From positions 1-22,798 of IMG/VR virus record IMGVR_UViG_3300035224_000295: DNA of 22,798 nt; one strand, 5' to 3'. How positions within the stretch are numbered: the first letter of the stretch is position 1; every line of letters starts with the position of its first letter. Positions 1 to 10,900 of the stretch are shown one piece after another. Source of the stretch: a virus. Under the pieces are notes generated by a model, which saw nothing but the letters and a program-made list of their open reading frames with translations, ran no database searches and had not been told where the DNA came from. Made by a program: the position numbers and the translations under genes.

Positions 1-1318
1 CACTAGCATCTTGTCCATCAAAGCTAAACTCAGGAGAACTAACATCACCAACCATTCTAAATGTAGTTGCACTTGCTAGTTTATCAGTTGAACCTGATCT
101 ACCACTAATTGATCCTGTTACGTTACCTGTTACGTTACCAATAAAGTTCTGCGAAAATACATTTAAGAACTGTTCGTTTTGAGTACCAATGTTTCTTGTT
201 GTTGTAATGTTTGGAACAATATTACCTGTAGTTAATAATCCGCCAACGTTTGCATCGCTACCTACATATAATCTTTTAGCAATACCAACACCACCTTTAG
301 CAATAATGCTACCTGTGTTTATAGTTGAACTGTCTGTTGTTCCGTTAACTAATACGCTACTGTCTGTTTGTATATTTCCAACTACATCTAATGACTCAAC
401 TGGTGCTAAGTTATTAATACCAATTTTGCTTGTTGAATCAACACGTAAAACTGTAGTAGTTGTACCTTCATTGTTAACTCTAATATCAATGTTTGATCCA
501 CTTGTTTGGTGACCAATAATACCTGCTTGTCCTTCAATACCAATGTTCAATGCACTATCTGCACCTACTGTGATACCTGAATTGTTTTTAATTTTAACAG
601 CAACTAGGCTGTTAGTTTCTTTGTCAGCTCTAAGGAAGTTTGCCGCTGGAACATTTTCTGATCCAATAACTAATGCTTCTGCTTTTTCTGCTGTACCTAA
701 ATATTTTGCAGTACCTGAACCAGTGATATCAAATGTACTTAAATTGTATCCTGGCTTAATACGTGTAAAGCCTTGTATTGTAGTCTTTGGTGTAAATGCA
801 TCTGTTGAAATAATTGCAAGTGTTTTTGCTTTTACTTCAATAACTAAAACTGTGTACGTAACATTATCTGTACCGATAATAGTTGTAGGTTTAACACCTG
901 TTGATAGTCCATCACTAAATGTTGGTCCAACTAATATCCAACCTGAACCTGTATACAAATATAATTGTTGGTTGTCTGTATCAACCCAAAGGTCACCTGT
1001 AACTGATTGGTTTGCTTCTGGTGCTGTTGTAGCTTTCTTTAATCCTGATGCACTAACCCAGTTAGTTCCATCATATAATTTTAACTGATCAACACCTGGT
1101 GTTGTATCATACCACAACTGTCCTTCTACTGGATTTGTTGGTGCTGTGTTAAAAGCAAAGTTTTCTAATAAGTGTAAGAAGTTTTCGGCAATAGCTGTAC
1201 CGTAAGCAGTTGTATTTCTGCCTGGCAAGTCCAAGGACGTTTGTTGGTTAATAGTGTTGTCTTCAACAACAATAGTACCTTTTTGGGATAAGTCAGTATA
1301 TTGTACAGTATATGCCAT
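1..1318 (-). CDS. Tail-fibre-like virion protein, N-terminal part (3' end outside window)
   Basis: The frame opens with MAYTVQYTDLSQKGTIVV at 1318 and stays open to base 2, giving 439 codons with no stop; the rest lies beyond the window. GAGG stands 8 nt before the ATG, inside the last codons of the preceding gene. Residues 65-87 and about 105-125 are two copies of a G-x-L-W-x-D-T...L-x-L-Y-x-G-x-x-W unit, common near the start of phage fibres. Residues about 297-325 (KIGINNLAPVESLDVVGNI) match the G-I-x-x-x-x-P-x-x-x-L-x-V-x-G pattern that recurs in fibres ending in an intramolecular chaperone. Residues about 369-391 (NIGTQNEQFLNVFSQNFIGN) and GNVTGNVTGSISG are shaft-like repeats. A self-cleaving chaperone at the unseen C-terminus is plausible but not visible. 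It probably contacts the host surface. Confidence 0.75.
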   Translation of the reverse strand, partial: MAYTVQYTDLSQKGTIVVEDNTINQQTSLDLPGRNTTAYGTAIAENFLHLLENFAFNTAPTNPVEGQLWYDTTPGVDQLKLYDGTNWVSASGLKKATTAPEANQSVTGDLWVDTDNQQLYLYTGSGWILVGPTFSDGLSTGVKPTTIIGTDNVTYTVLVIEVKAKTLAIISTDAFTPKTTIQGFTRIKPGYNLSTFDITGSGTAKYLGTAEKAEALVIGSENVPAANFLRADKETNSLVAVKIKNNSGITVGADSALNIGIEGQAGIIGHQTSGSNIDIRVNNEGTTTTVLRVDSTSKIGINNLAPVESLDVVGNIQTDSSVLVNGTTDSSTINTGSIIAKGGVGIAKRLYVGSDANVGGLLTTGNIVPNITTTRNIGTQNEQFLNVFSQNFIGNVTGNVTGSISGRSGSTDKLASATTFRMVGDVSSPEFSFDGQDAS

Positions 1319-1321
1319 TTA

Positions 1322-1939
1322 TTAAACCTCGTTAAAACCTGTTAAACTCTGTACTCTAACAGTATAATCAATTTGGATTAATCTGTTTAGTGATTTTTGT
1401 ACAGGGTGGAAAATTACGTGTGTTAGCAATCTGCCTGTTCCGCTAGTTGCATAACTTACAAGTCCTAACTCGTCAAACACATACAAACTATCGTTTGCTG
1501 TTGCGTTATCAAGAGCATCTTGCCCACTAGGCTCACCATAGTCTAACAAACAAGTTGCTACAATATCTGTGTAGTTTGTTCCGCTTACGTGTCTAGTTTC
1601 TAATTTGTTTCTAGTAGGATCAACGTTATTAACATTATTGTTGTCAATAACTTTAGCGTATGTTTGATTGTACAAACTAGCGTTAGTTCCTGTTGAGTTT
1701 GGTGACAAGTACGTAATAATACCCGTTGGGTCTACGTTAGTACCGCCATTACCAAATGCCATTTGGTAGACCATACCTTGTCCTTGATTAGATAAACTTT
1801 CCGCTAATGAAATACTCATGTTCTCGTAGTGAATAGCATTACGCTTGTCCACCAAGATTTCACCAGTTTCTGGATTGTGTATCTTGATGTGCCCTTGCAA
1901 AAGAACACCTTGTTTATCATTAAATTTGTCTGTCATCAT
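1322..1939 (-). CDS. Conserved-type virion structural protein of unknown function (205 aa)
   Basis: I do not know an assigned function. The protein begins with a short beta-rich unit (GHIKIHNPETGEILVDKRNAIHYEN, about residues 16-40). A MAFGNGGTNVDPTG segment follows at about 60-73, then an Asn/Thr-rich middle. The C-terminus has FDELGL (about 155-160) and a strongly patterned TGTGRLLTHVIFHPVQKS...IDYTVRV end. GNGG and FDELGL-type motifs recur in small tail or fibre-associated proteins of marine T4-like phages as I recall them. Its position between the giant protein and a fibre suggests an adaptor or connector, but that is inference. Either of two adjacent ATGs may be the start. It is followed by only 3 bp before the fibre gene. 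Confidence 0.8.
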   Translation of the reverse strand: MMTDKFNDKQGVLLQGHIKIHNPETGEILVDKRNAIHYENMSISLAESLSNQGQGMVYQMAFGNGGTNVDPTGIITYLSPNSTGTNASLYNQTYAKVIDNNNVNNVDPTRNKLETRHVSGTNYTDIVATCLLDYGEPSGQDALDNATANDSLYVFDELGLVSYATSGTGRLLTHVIFHPVQKSLNRLIQIDYTVRVQSLTGFNEV

Positions 1940-1943
1940 TATT

Positions 1944-1948
1944 TCCTA
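1944..1948 (-). promoter_or_regulatory. Ribosome binding site of the 205-aa protein gene
   Basis: TAGGA on the coding strand lies 4 nt before the ATG at 1939 and 7 nt before a second in-frame ATG at 1936. The spacing favours the second, which would give a 204-aa protein starting MTDKFN. Confidence 0.45.
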
Positions 1949-1954
1949 CAAGTG

Positions 1955-1962
1955 TATTTATT
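1955..1962 (-). promoter_or_regulatory. Possible T4-type late-promoter -10 element at the end of the giant gene
   Basis: The coding strand reads AATAAATA, one base from the T4 late element TATAAATA, overlapping the giant gene's stop codon and 16 nt before the first ATG of the next gene. A start here would let the 205-aa and fibre genes be made independently of the 14.8-kb gene. The leader would be only about 10 nt. The same octamer also occurs inside the coding sequence at 2197-2204, so chance is a real alternative. Confidence 0.3.
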
Positions 1963-4900
1963 TAGGTAACGCCACCTCTGTTGTCCTTAAGAACCTTGCA
2001 ATGTCATTTTCCTGCCTATGTAAAGGAATTCCAGTGTCAGTCCAAGGTCTACCAATGCGTCTAACCACCACTATCTTGGTATTAATAGGTGGTGTTTCAG
2101 CTAATACAACAGTTGAAGTTGTTCCATCGACACTAAACTCCGCGGGCGACACAATATCTGCCTCTGGGCTGTCTAAATCAACAGTTGGATCATATGTATT
2201 TATTGCATTTTTACGCAGGCGCTTACCAGCGACAAATATTTCAAATTCATGTACTGAATTTGGAATAAAGTCTACTACAATGCTACTAGTTGAACCATCT
2301 GCTGTAAATGTTTGCTGAAGTGTTCTATCTTGATATGGTACAGTTTGCTTATTACTCTGATCTAATAGTTCAGCGCCTTTAGCATGTACTGTTGCAATAC
2401 CCGTTCCTAGCGTACCTCTACGTAATTGTCTAAGTACTCCATCTTCTTTTAAGTAATATTCAATACGCTCTCCATCAACAAATACAATACCCGGAATACT
2501 ACGCTCTTTATTTGGTTGAGGTAGTGTATCAGAGTTAGTAACTTTGATGCTAGTATCGTAATAGTTTAGATCTTCTGCTAAGAAGTATTGTGAATCATCA
2601 CCTAAACGTTTAAAGTGTGTTCTATTAAGCATATCTTTGAATTGACTAAACCCAAACTTAGGAATAATAGTACTATTACTAAAGTGTATTACTTCCATTT
2701 CGTCATTTGCATCAATATCAACTGCTACTCTAATAGTTACTTTGTCTTCTAGTAATGCATATTCAACATTTGGACTTAATAGTACGCCATTTTTAGTTAA
2801 CCATACATAACTTGTATCAATTGCAGGAGTTCTTAGTTTAATAAATCCGTTTGCTAATTGATGATATTCGTTATATTCTTTTGTATCTGTTGTAAGTGTA
2901 GCTCTTGCAACAACATCTAAATTAATTCTTTCAATTTTTGCAACATCATGATTACTAAATTGATAAACAGTTACCTTTTCACCGTTTTGTGGAGCAGTTG
3001 TTAACTGTACTTGATTAGGTGTTTCAACCCAATATCCGTTAACATCAAACACACCAAAGTCGTACTCTCCGTCACCTAGTAAGTAAACATCTAAAATGTC
3101 TCCGTTGTTACCAACACCAGCAAACAATTCAACACTTGAATTAAATCTATTCCAAATATAACTTGTTGATAATATTTGCTCTACACCGTTTAAGAATACT
3201 TTAATTTTTTCTGCTGGTATCTGTGCAAGTCCAACTTGCCAATCACGCAGTTTGTATTCTCTAGTTGTTGAAACTGTATACTGTTGATTGTATCCAGGTG
3301 TAAGTATTTTATTACCTACTTTAACAACTACGCTGTTTGCTAATGGGCGTTGTGTAAACGGTGCATTAGCTAAATTAAATGTTTGTAATGATCCTGAACC
3401 TGTAAACTCATCAATTGATATCTGTGAGAACGACTTAGCCGCACTATCATAAATTACATATTGTATAAGTTCACCTGGAAGAGGAGCAACTGGCAATCTA
3501 AGTAATACTTGTCCTGCTGTTTCGTATGTTGCATCTGTTTCTGCAAGTACAGCATTAAGTGGATTACCATCTTTTGTAAGGAATAAACTTAGTCCTGCTT
3601 TAAATTTAACTGATGTAACAAACACTGATGTTGATCCGTCACCTGTAAATGTGTCAGCATCAAGAATGTTTTCACCGTTTGCTGACATTGTAATAATGTT
3701 AACACTTTGTCCGTTTGCTATTGCAACGCTGTTATCTAATGTTAATGTTTTATCTTGGTAGTTTACAGTAAACAAACTGTTATTACCTGAATCTAAAATT
3801 GTTCCGTTAGCTTTAACAAATACATCTTTACTACTTGCTGGTACTCTATCAAGGTTAAATGTACGGCTTCCTGTGTAAATGTAATTGTAATTATTAATAA
3901 TACTTGAACCATCATTAATTCTATCATATACTTTAATGTTTACACTATCAAGTAATTGCCCTGGTACAAGTTCTTCAGGTCCTTTTGATGTTAATGGAGT
4001 TACAAATCCATCACCGTCAACTACAATTTCCTCTGCACTAATACCTTTTGCAGTTGAGTATGCTATGTCACCACCTTGTAACATTGTATCATATGCATCT
4101 GCATCTGGTAAGAAACTACCATCACTTGTTGATTTTCTAATAACAATTACATCGTTACCTGCTGTTGAAATCTTATCATTGTCAATAACAAATGTATCTG
4201 TTGTGCCGTCACCTAATAGTGAATTCATTACTGCATTTGGATTACCTGGAACTGTTGATCCGTCATATTCTGGATCGTCAATTCTAATACCATTTTTGTA
4301 TACGTTATATGTAACGCCATTAACTAATGGAGCAGACAATGTTAATACTTGTGTACTTCCATCTAGTTGGAAAATTTCATCTTCGTATGTTGCATCATAT
4401 GAATCCCAAGTAGTTGTGTAGTATGGTTCGTTACCATATCCTGTACCAGTATTAAATGCAAAACTCTTAACTTGTACTCCACCGTAATCAATACCGTCCA
4501 TTAACTGTGAAATATCATTACCTAACTGTCCTGTTGTAGGATTATAGAATAAGTTAATTCTATCTTGTGCTTGTAACATTGATACATCTTTTTTGTATGT
4601 AACAATAATAACTGCATTATTAGCTGGTGGATTTTCAAATGCAATACGTCCTTTGTATCTTGTGTAGGACTTGTCAGTATATTCTTTATTGCTAACTGAA
4701 TAGTTACCTTGTAATTCTTCAATACCGTCAACTGTAATACTAACTTGGTTACGTCTTACGTCCATTGGCCATTTAACATCAAATAATGTTGAACTGTTAT
4801 TACCTGTAAACGTTTGTGTTTCTGCTAATGAAGTAATTAAGAACGTTCCTGTTACACGGTCAAACTTGCTACGCAAGTGCATTGCTCTAATTTTACTATT

Positions 4901-7900
4901 ACCTATTTGTGCCGCCGCTTTAGCAATTCTACTTTCGTTAACAGTTGACAAACTACCTTCAATTTCAATAGTGGGTGCTGACAAATATCCTGAACCTGGA
5001 TTTGTAACTTCAATGCTTACAACACTTCCGCCTGATCCTAATTTAGCAAGTCCTTTAGCACCTGTTCCACCACCGCCAACAAATTTAATAACAGGTATTT
5101 CAGTATAACCTATACCTTTGTCACTAATGTTACAGCTAGTTATTTCAAAGCCTACATTATCTAACCAATGTTTATTTGGATATGTGCTTAATGATGCATC
5201 TTGTCCGTATATTAAGTTGTCTTTAACTTTAAGTGATGCTGGTTCAATACGTTGTGTTTCTTCGTTGTATTGCGGAGCAAAGTCAAAGTCACTAGTACTA
5301 CTTGCAGTTAAATCTGTTTTAGTATAGTTACTTAGGTATTCTCTAATTTTTGTTTTGAAAGGTTTAGTTTCTTTAACAAATTCTTCATAGCTTGGTAAGT
5401 TATCATTTTGGAATGTAACTTTTTGTTGTAATTCACCAGCATTGTGTTTTGCTTTAATGAAACTAGTTTTAAATGCCCAATCAACAAATGGTTGCTCTGC
5501 AAACGCATATCTAATACTTGCTAGGAATAACTGATTATATTCTACTTCTAAGCCGTCAACAAATATATCATCTCTAAGTGCCTTTAGAATAATACGCAAT
5601 TCGTTAGTTGGTTGGTTATCGTAGAACGCTGTATCATAACTTAATCCGTCAAAGCCTACAAAGCTCTTAGTAAAGTTATACAGTTCTTCTTTAAATGCTA
5701 TAGTTCCGTTTTGTCTACCAATAGTTCTATAGTTACTTGTGTAATCACTTGCTTCTTCGTTACTAATTTTTTCTAGTAACAACCAACCACCAGTACCAAT
5801 GTTTTTAATTTTAACAATATCACCAATAGTGTCAGGTAATGCTGTTAGTAAATAACTTTGATCAATAGTAAAATCAATATCAGTAAATGTAGTGTAACCT
5901 GTAGCATACCAATCAATATAACTCCACCAGTTACTTACATCATATGCTTGTGTTGATGTTCTTTGATATTCAGTTAATGCTGTGTTGTATGAAAATATTG
6001 ACCATTTACTGTTTACAGTTTCGTCACTCTTAACAAGTACACTAAACAATCTTATTGATAAGTTTGTATTTGCTGAATAGTTTTTACCTGGGTTTCTAAC
6101 TGTCACGCTACCTATACCGCCTGCGGTATTAAGTGTTATTGTAACTTGTGCTTTTTCACCATCGCCAACTTGCTCAAAGTCGTATGTTGGTACTGTAATG
6201 TAACCCGAACCTGCATTTGTAATTTCAACTCTAATTAATTTTCCTTCTTCAAATACAGGAGTTAGCGTTGCTGGTTTAACTTTTGAAATATTAACAAAGT
6301 CAAGCTCAGAATATGTATCAACTGCTACGTCATATTTAGAACTAATAATTTCTGGTTGTGGATCTGATGATAATAAGTTAGTAAAACTATACTCATCTAC
6401 AATTAATTCTTTAGCCAACACTCTATTAGTACGTTCAATTACTTGTTTAAGTGCTTCAGTATTATTTTTAAACATTGACTGTCTAGGTCTATTAAGTATA
6501 CCATATTGCTGTTTAGGCGATACTGCTGGATCAGGAACTGGTCTATTATAAACATCTACGCCAACTAAGCTATCAATCCATTTAGCTTCTAAATCTTTGT
6601 TAGGTTTACTTGATGATAATCCATCAGTAATAAGTTGATACTGACTGTGTTGATTAATTTCTTGATTAGGAATTGTCCAATATCTAAAGTTAATTGCTTT
6701 TTTATCTTCTTCAACTAAGCTACCACAGTTATATAATCCAAATCTATCATTGGAATAAACTGCAACAAATTTGTAACCTTGTGCCGCTGGATCATTAATT
6801 AATTGTGCAACATCATACGCACTTGATTTTCTGTTTTCAAGTGTAGGAATAATTTTAGTATTCTTAACCCAATAGTAATATTTGTTATAGAAACTTGTAC
6901 TTACATTATTGTATAATCTCTTAGTTACAAATGTAGCAGTTCCGTATTTAGGTGTTCCACTAATTCCTCTTGCTAATCCATCTTCTGTATCAGCTAGTTC
7001 TAACCACTGTGTTGGTGTTAGTGAAGTTTCAACCCATTCATATACATCTATACTAGATCCAACCATTTGCTGGTTAAAGTTAGCTGTGTTATAAATGATA
7101 TTATTCTGGTATGGCTCAACCCATTGTACTGTACTAATATCCCACCATAGTTTACCTACGTGTTCATTAGCCCAATAATTTTCTGCATCTACATTTACAC
7201 TAGCTTGGTCGCTTGTAGTATAAGTTGCAGGATCAAACGGTGTTGTAAATGCTAATTCTTCTTCAGCCGGTCCAGCAATTTTTCCTTGGATAGGATCAAT
7301 ATAATCTAATTGTGTTGCTATTCCACTTCCGTCTTTACTGTAAATAAAGACACCTTTAAATTTACCTAAGTCAACTTGTTTAGTTGGACTTCTATATGTC
7401 TGCCATGGAAGTTCGTTACGTTGACGTTTGTAATCTACAACTGTACCAATAAAGTTATTACCTGTATTAGATGCACTTAGCTCTGGCATTGAAACATATA
7501 TGTGGTTGTTTGACGCATGGATAAATTCTCCAAAGCGTTCAACGTTACTGTTATTAAATGCTAATTTCTCTGCATACAATAAGTAACCACCAACATACTG
7601 GTAAATGAATACTTCGCCACTGTCTAAGTTTTCTTTACTAAACTGTGTTAAGTTATTATCGTATGTAGTTTCAACTGCTAAATCAGATTCTTTACTGTTA
7701 ACGTGTTGTGCTGTTACAAGTGTACTATCGTCTAAGTACGTTTGCGGTTGCGGATCCATTGCGGCTGTGTATCTGTCAAAGGAAGTGTTATCAACTAAGT
7801 TACCACCTTGTGATGATACCATTAGTTGGTTACCTGAGAAGTCAACTGATTGACCAAAACGTTCTGCTACAGAACTATCCGGACTATAAAGCTCTTGGAA

Positions 7901-10900
7901 TAAGTTAAATGTACCTTCTGTATTTTTGTATAGATAAACTTTACCATTGTCATTTGCTACTGTGTCGTCTAACGGAGCACCAACTGCAATTAATTCACCG
8001 TCATCACTTATTGATATTGACGATGCATATTTTGTAGATACAACAGGAGTTTCAACAACCTGTGAATATTCGTAATGGTTATTATTAAATCTATAAATTG
8101 CAATCTTAGGACTTGCATTTTCAAAGTCGGCTACAGTTGCTAATACACTTCCGTTTTTACTTACAGTAAATGGATGTGCAAAATTATATAAAGTGTTGCC
8201 ATCATTCTCAAACGTACTATCGCCATCTGGTTGATAACCTGTATCGTTTGGAACATGTCCAATAAAGTCAATGTTCTGTGCTAACAATGTCCAGCTTGTA
8301 CTAAATGCACTTGCTACTTGGTTAGTTGAACTCTTATAAAACTGATTATTATAAAGTACAATATCGTTTGTAAAATATGCTAACGTATCACTAAAGACAC
8401 CTTTATATGAAGGATCATTAGTAAATGCCCAATCGTATGTACCGTTACTGTCAACACCGTTTTTAACAAAATGTATTCTACCTGGATTAGTTCCGTTACC
8501 CGCACCTGGCGCACTTACAAACAATCTATATAGATTGTCTTGCTTAGTCATCTCAAGTTGTGTAGCTAAGTTTTTATTATTGCCTCTTTCAAGGTTTGTA
8601 TAACCGTGTTGTAAACTGTATTCTCCACTACCTGTTTTGTTGTAGATAAAGTATGCACCTTCACTACTGTACGCACTTGCAACACCGTCTTTAGGATCAA
8701 TTGGTAAGTTGTATATTTGTGTGTATTCTTTGTTTAATGGAGTTGGAATATTTGCTGTACGTGCCGCACCTGTTACAGAACGGTTTGTATAAAACTGGAA
8801 TTCAATTTCATTTTTAAATGTTGGCGTTGTTACTTGCAACAAAGTACTATCATTATTTCTAACAACAATATACTTACCTGAGTAATCAGTTGACAAGTCT
8901 GTTGATTCAATACGTCCTGTTAATCTATTAAATCCTTGACCTTGCCAGTTACTAATATGTAACTCACCAGTTGCTCCATGTGTGTTACCATATGCAAACA
9001 CTCCAGCACTTGTATCTAAGTTTTTAACAAATACTCTTGCACCAAGTAACCCTTCTTGTACATACGCTACAGTTGCATATGCACCTGTAAATAATTGTGT
9101 TACAATGTCGCCTTCAACTGGAACATATGGAACTTGGTTCGGTGGTGGTGTAAAGTTAGTAAATGTAATATCAATATAACCGTCCCACAAGTCATGTACT
9201 GTGTGAGGTGAATTTATGTATCCAAAGGACAATCCTAATGCTGATGGATCGTAAATTGTATTCAAGCTATCTTTAACTTGATTCATTGACATTGTAAAGT
9301 TATCTGTAGGACTTAAAATATCTGTAATTGTTTTTGGTGCTCTAACAAACCAATATGGTTCTGTTATAGGAAGTCCTTGTTTATTGTAATGACTTATTAT
9401 TCCAATTTTACCGCCTTTAGTTGGATTACCTATATCATTATTAAATGCTTTTACATCGTCCATTGTATTTGCCGCAACTTCTGGTGTTCTACTTTCTGAT
9501 GAAAGTATAAAGTCGCCTACTACAAGATTTGGAATTGTAATTGTTTTTTCTGTAGTTGTAAAGCTATTGATGCCGTCAATTCTCCACCACCCACCGTATG
9601 CTGTATTTGGGTTAGCAAATTCAACAGCCGTATAAGTTCCCATGTCAACGCTACTAGTTATTAGCGAACCTGTAGACTCAAATGCACCATTAACATCTGT
9701 CATATACAACATTGCTGAGTTAACATTATCAATAATAATATCTTGTAATGTACCGATTGCTGTTGGTGTAGATATAATGTCACCTACTGCTGGTGTTCTT
9801 AAAATATTGTCAACATATAAAATAGCATCAATCTTTCCAGCAATAACTTTAGTGCCTTCAAATGATGCAACACCTGGTCCATTAACACCAAATGGTAATA
9901 CACCGTTTGGATAGTTTTGTGAATATTGATTCCATTGTAAACTAATTTTATCGTTAACGCTTGAACCTTCATAAGGATCTGCTGGAGCTCTAACTAATAT
10001 ATGATCTGTTGCTCCGTCAAAACTGTAACGTCCTCTGATTGCATATACTGTTTCTGGATATACTCCGTCAGCATAACTGTTAACTGCAACATCATGTGAT
10101 GCATGATAGCTGTTAAATGTAAATGATCCAGACGCCGCTGTAATAGCGTAATTTGCTCTCCATAGATTCTGTTGATAAGAAACAATATCGTTTGTTGCAT
10201 AGTTTGCAGAATCTGAAAACTCACCTTTGTATAATGTTTTAAGATTACTTGCTTGTGGTGCACCAATTGCTAAAAATTCTGCATCTTCTGCAATAGCAAC
10301 TGACTTACCAAAGTTTCCGTTACCAGAGTAATAAGTTGCACCTGGTTCTTCAATTGTTTGAAGGTGTTGGAATTCTGCTGTGTCTGTAGTTCTTCCAAAC
10401 AAGTATACTTCGTTATTACCTGGAGCACTAATTACAAGTGTTGTATTTCTTTGGTCTGCCGCTATTACTTTACCAAACTCTACACTTGAATCACTAGTTT
10501 TAATATTTGATAAAACTTGTTGCTCAGAGTGTACTGGCTCATTCTTTAATACTAACCAGTTGTCTGTAATGTCTGTGTCAATCCAAATTGTTTCACCAAC
10601 TTTTAGATCGTTGTTATAATCTGATAATAACAAGTTTGCACTATCAAAGCTAGGTGTTCTATTAGAATTAAATCTAGTAACAAATCCGTTTAATAATTCA
10701 GCATCTTCAACAGTACCATTAGGGTAACAAATTAATGTATCAAGCTCGTTACGCTTAACTTTGAAAAACTTGTTAGCACCTGTAACATCAACTATACCAA
10801 TAATTTCGTCAATTTCGTATCTTGATTGTTTACCAAGTGTGATTACAAATTCTTCTACACCAGTAACTGATGATGTTTGAATAGCAAGTACTCTATCATT

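Larger units (their letters stand above)
7418..10483 (-). other. Domain: seven-bladed FG-GAP-like beta-propeller with a large insert
   Basis: Within the giant protein, units of the form FG.SV..s.dg..l.i.AP......vYlY recur. Blades read by eye: FGKVIAADQR (F2105), FGKSVAIAED (F2160), ATQLEMTK..LFVSAPG (about 2741), FTVSKNG..LATVAD (about 2872), YASSISISDDGELIAVGAP (about 2919), FGQSVDFSGN (F2978) and FGEFIHASNN (F3086). Closing strands such as VYLF, IAIYRF, VYLYK and VFIYQY follow most of them. Blade 2 seems split: its closing strand looks like GAYFIYNKTGSGEY near 2705, after about 510 inserted residues (about 2187-2697). The pattern is that of integrin-alpha/FG-GAP propellers, which mediate adhesion or carbohydrate contact. 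The blade count is my visual reading. Confidence 0.6.

Noticed and set aside
189-512. Plus-strand ORF with a hydrophobic, signal-like start
   Set aside because: Fully antisense to the fibre gene; the hydrophobic start reflects T-rich antisense codons, and no ribosome binding site precedes it.
543-1088. Plus-strand ORF of 181 aa
   Set aside because: It is antisense to the open fibre-like reading frame on the minus strand; its composition (V/P/T/S-rich, no domain) is what antisense reading of this AT-rich code gives.
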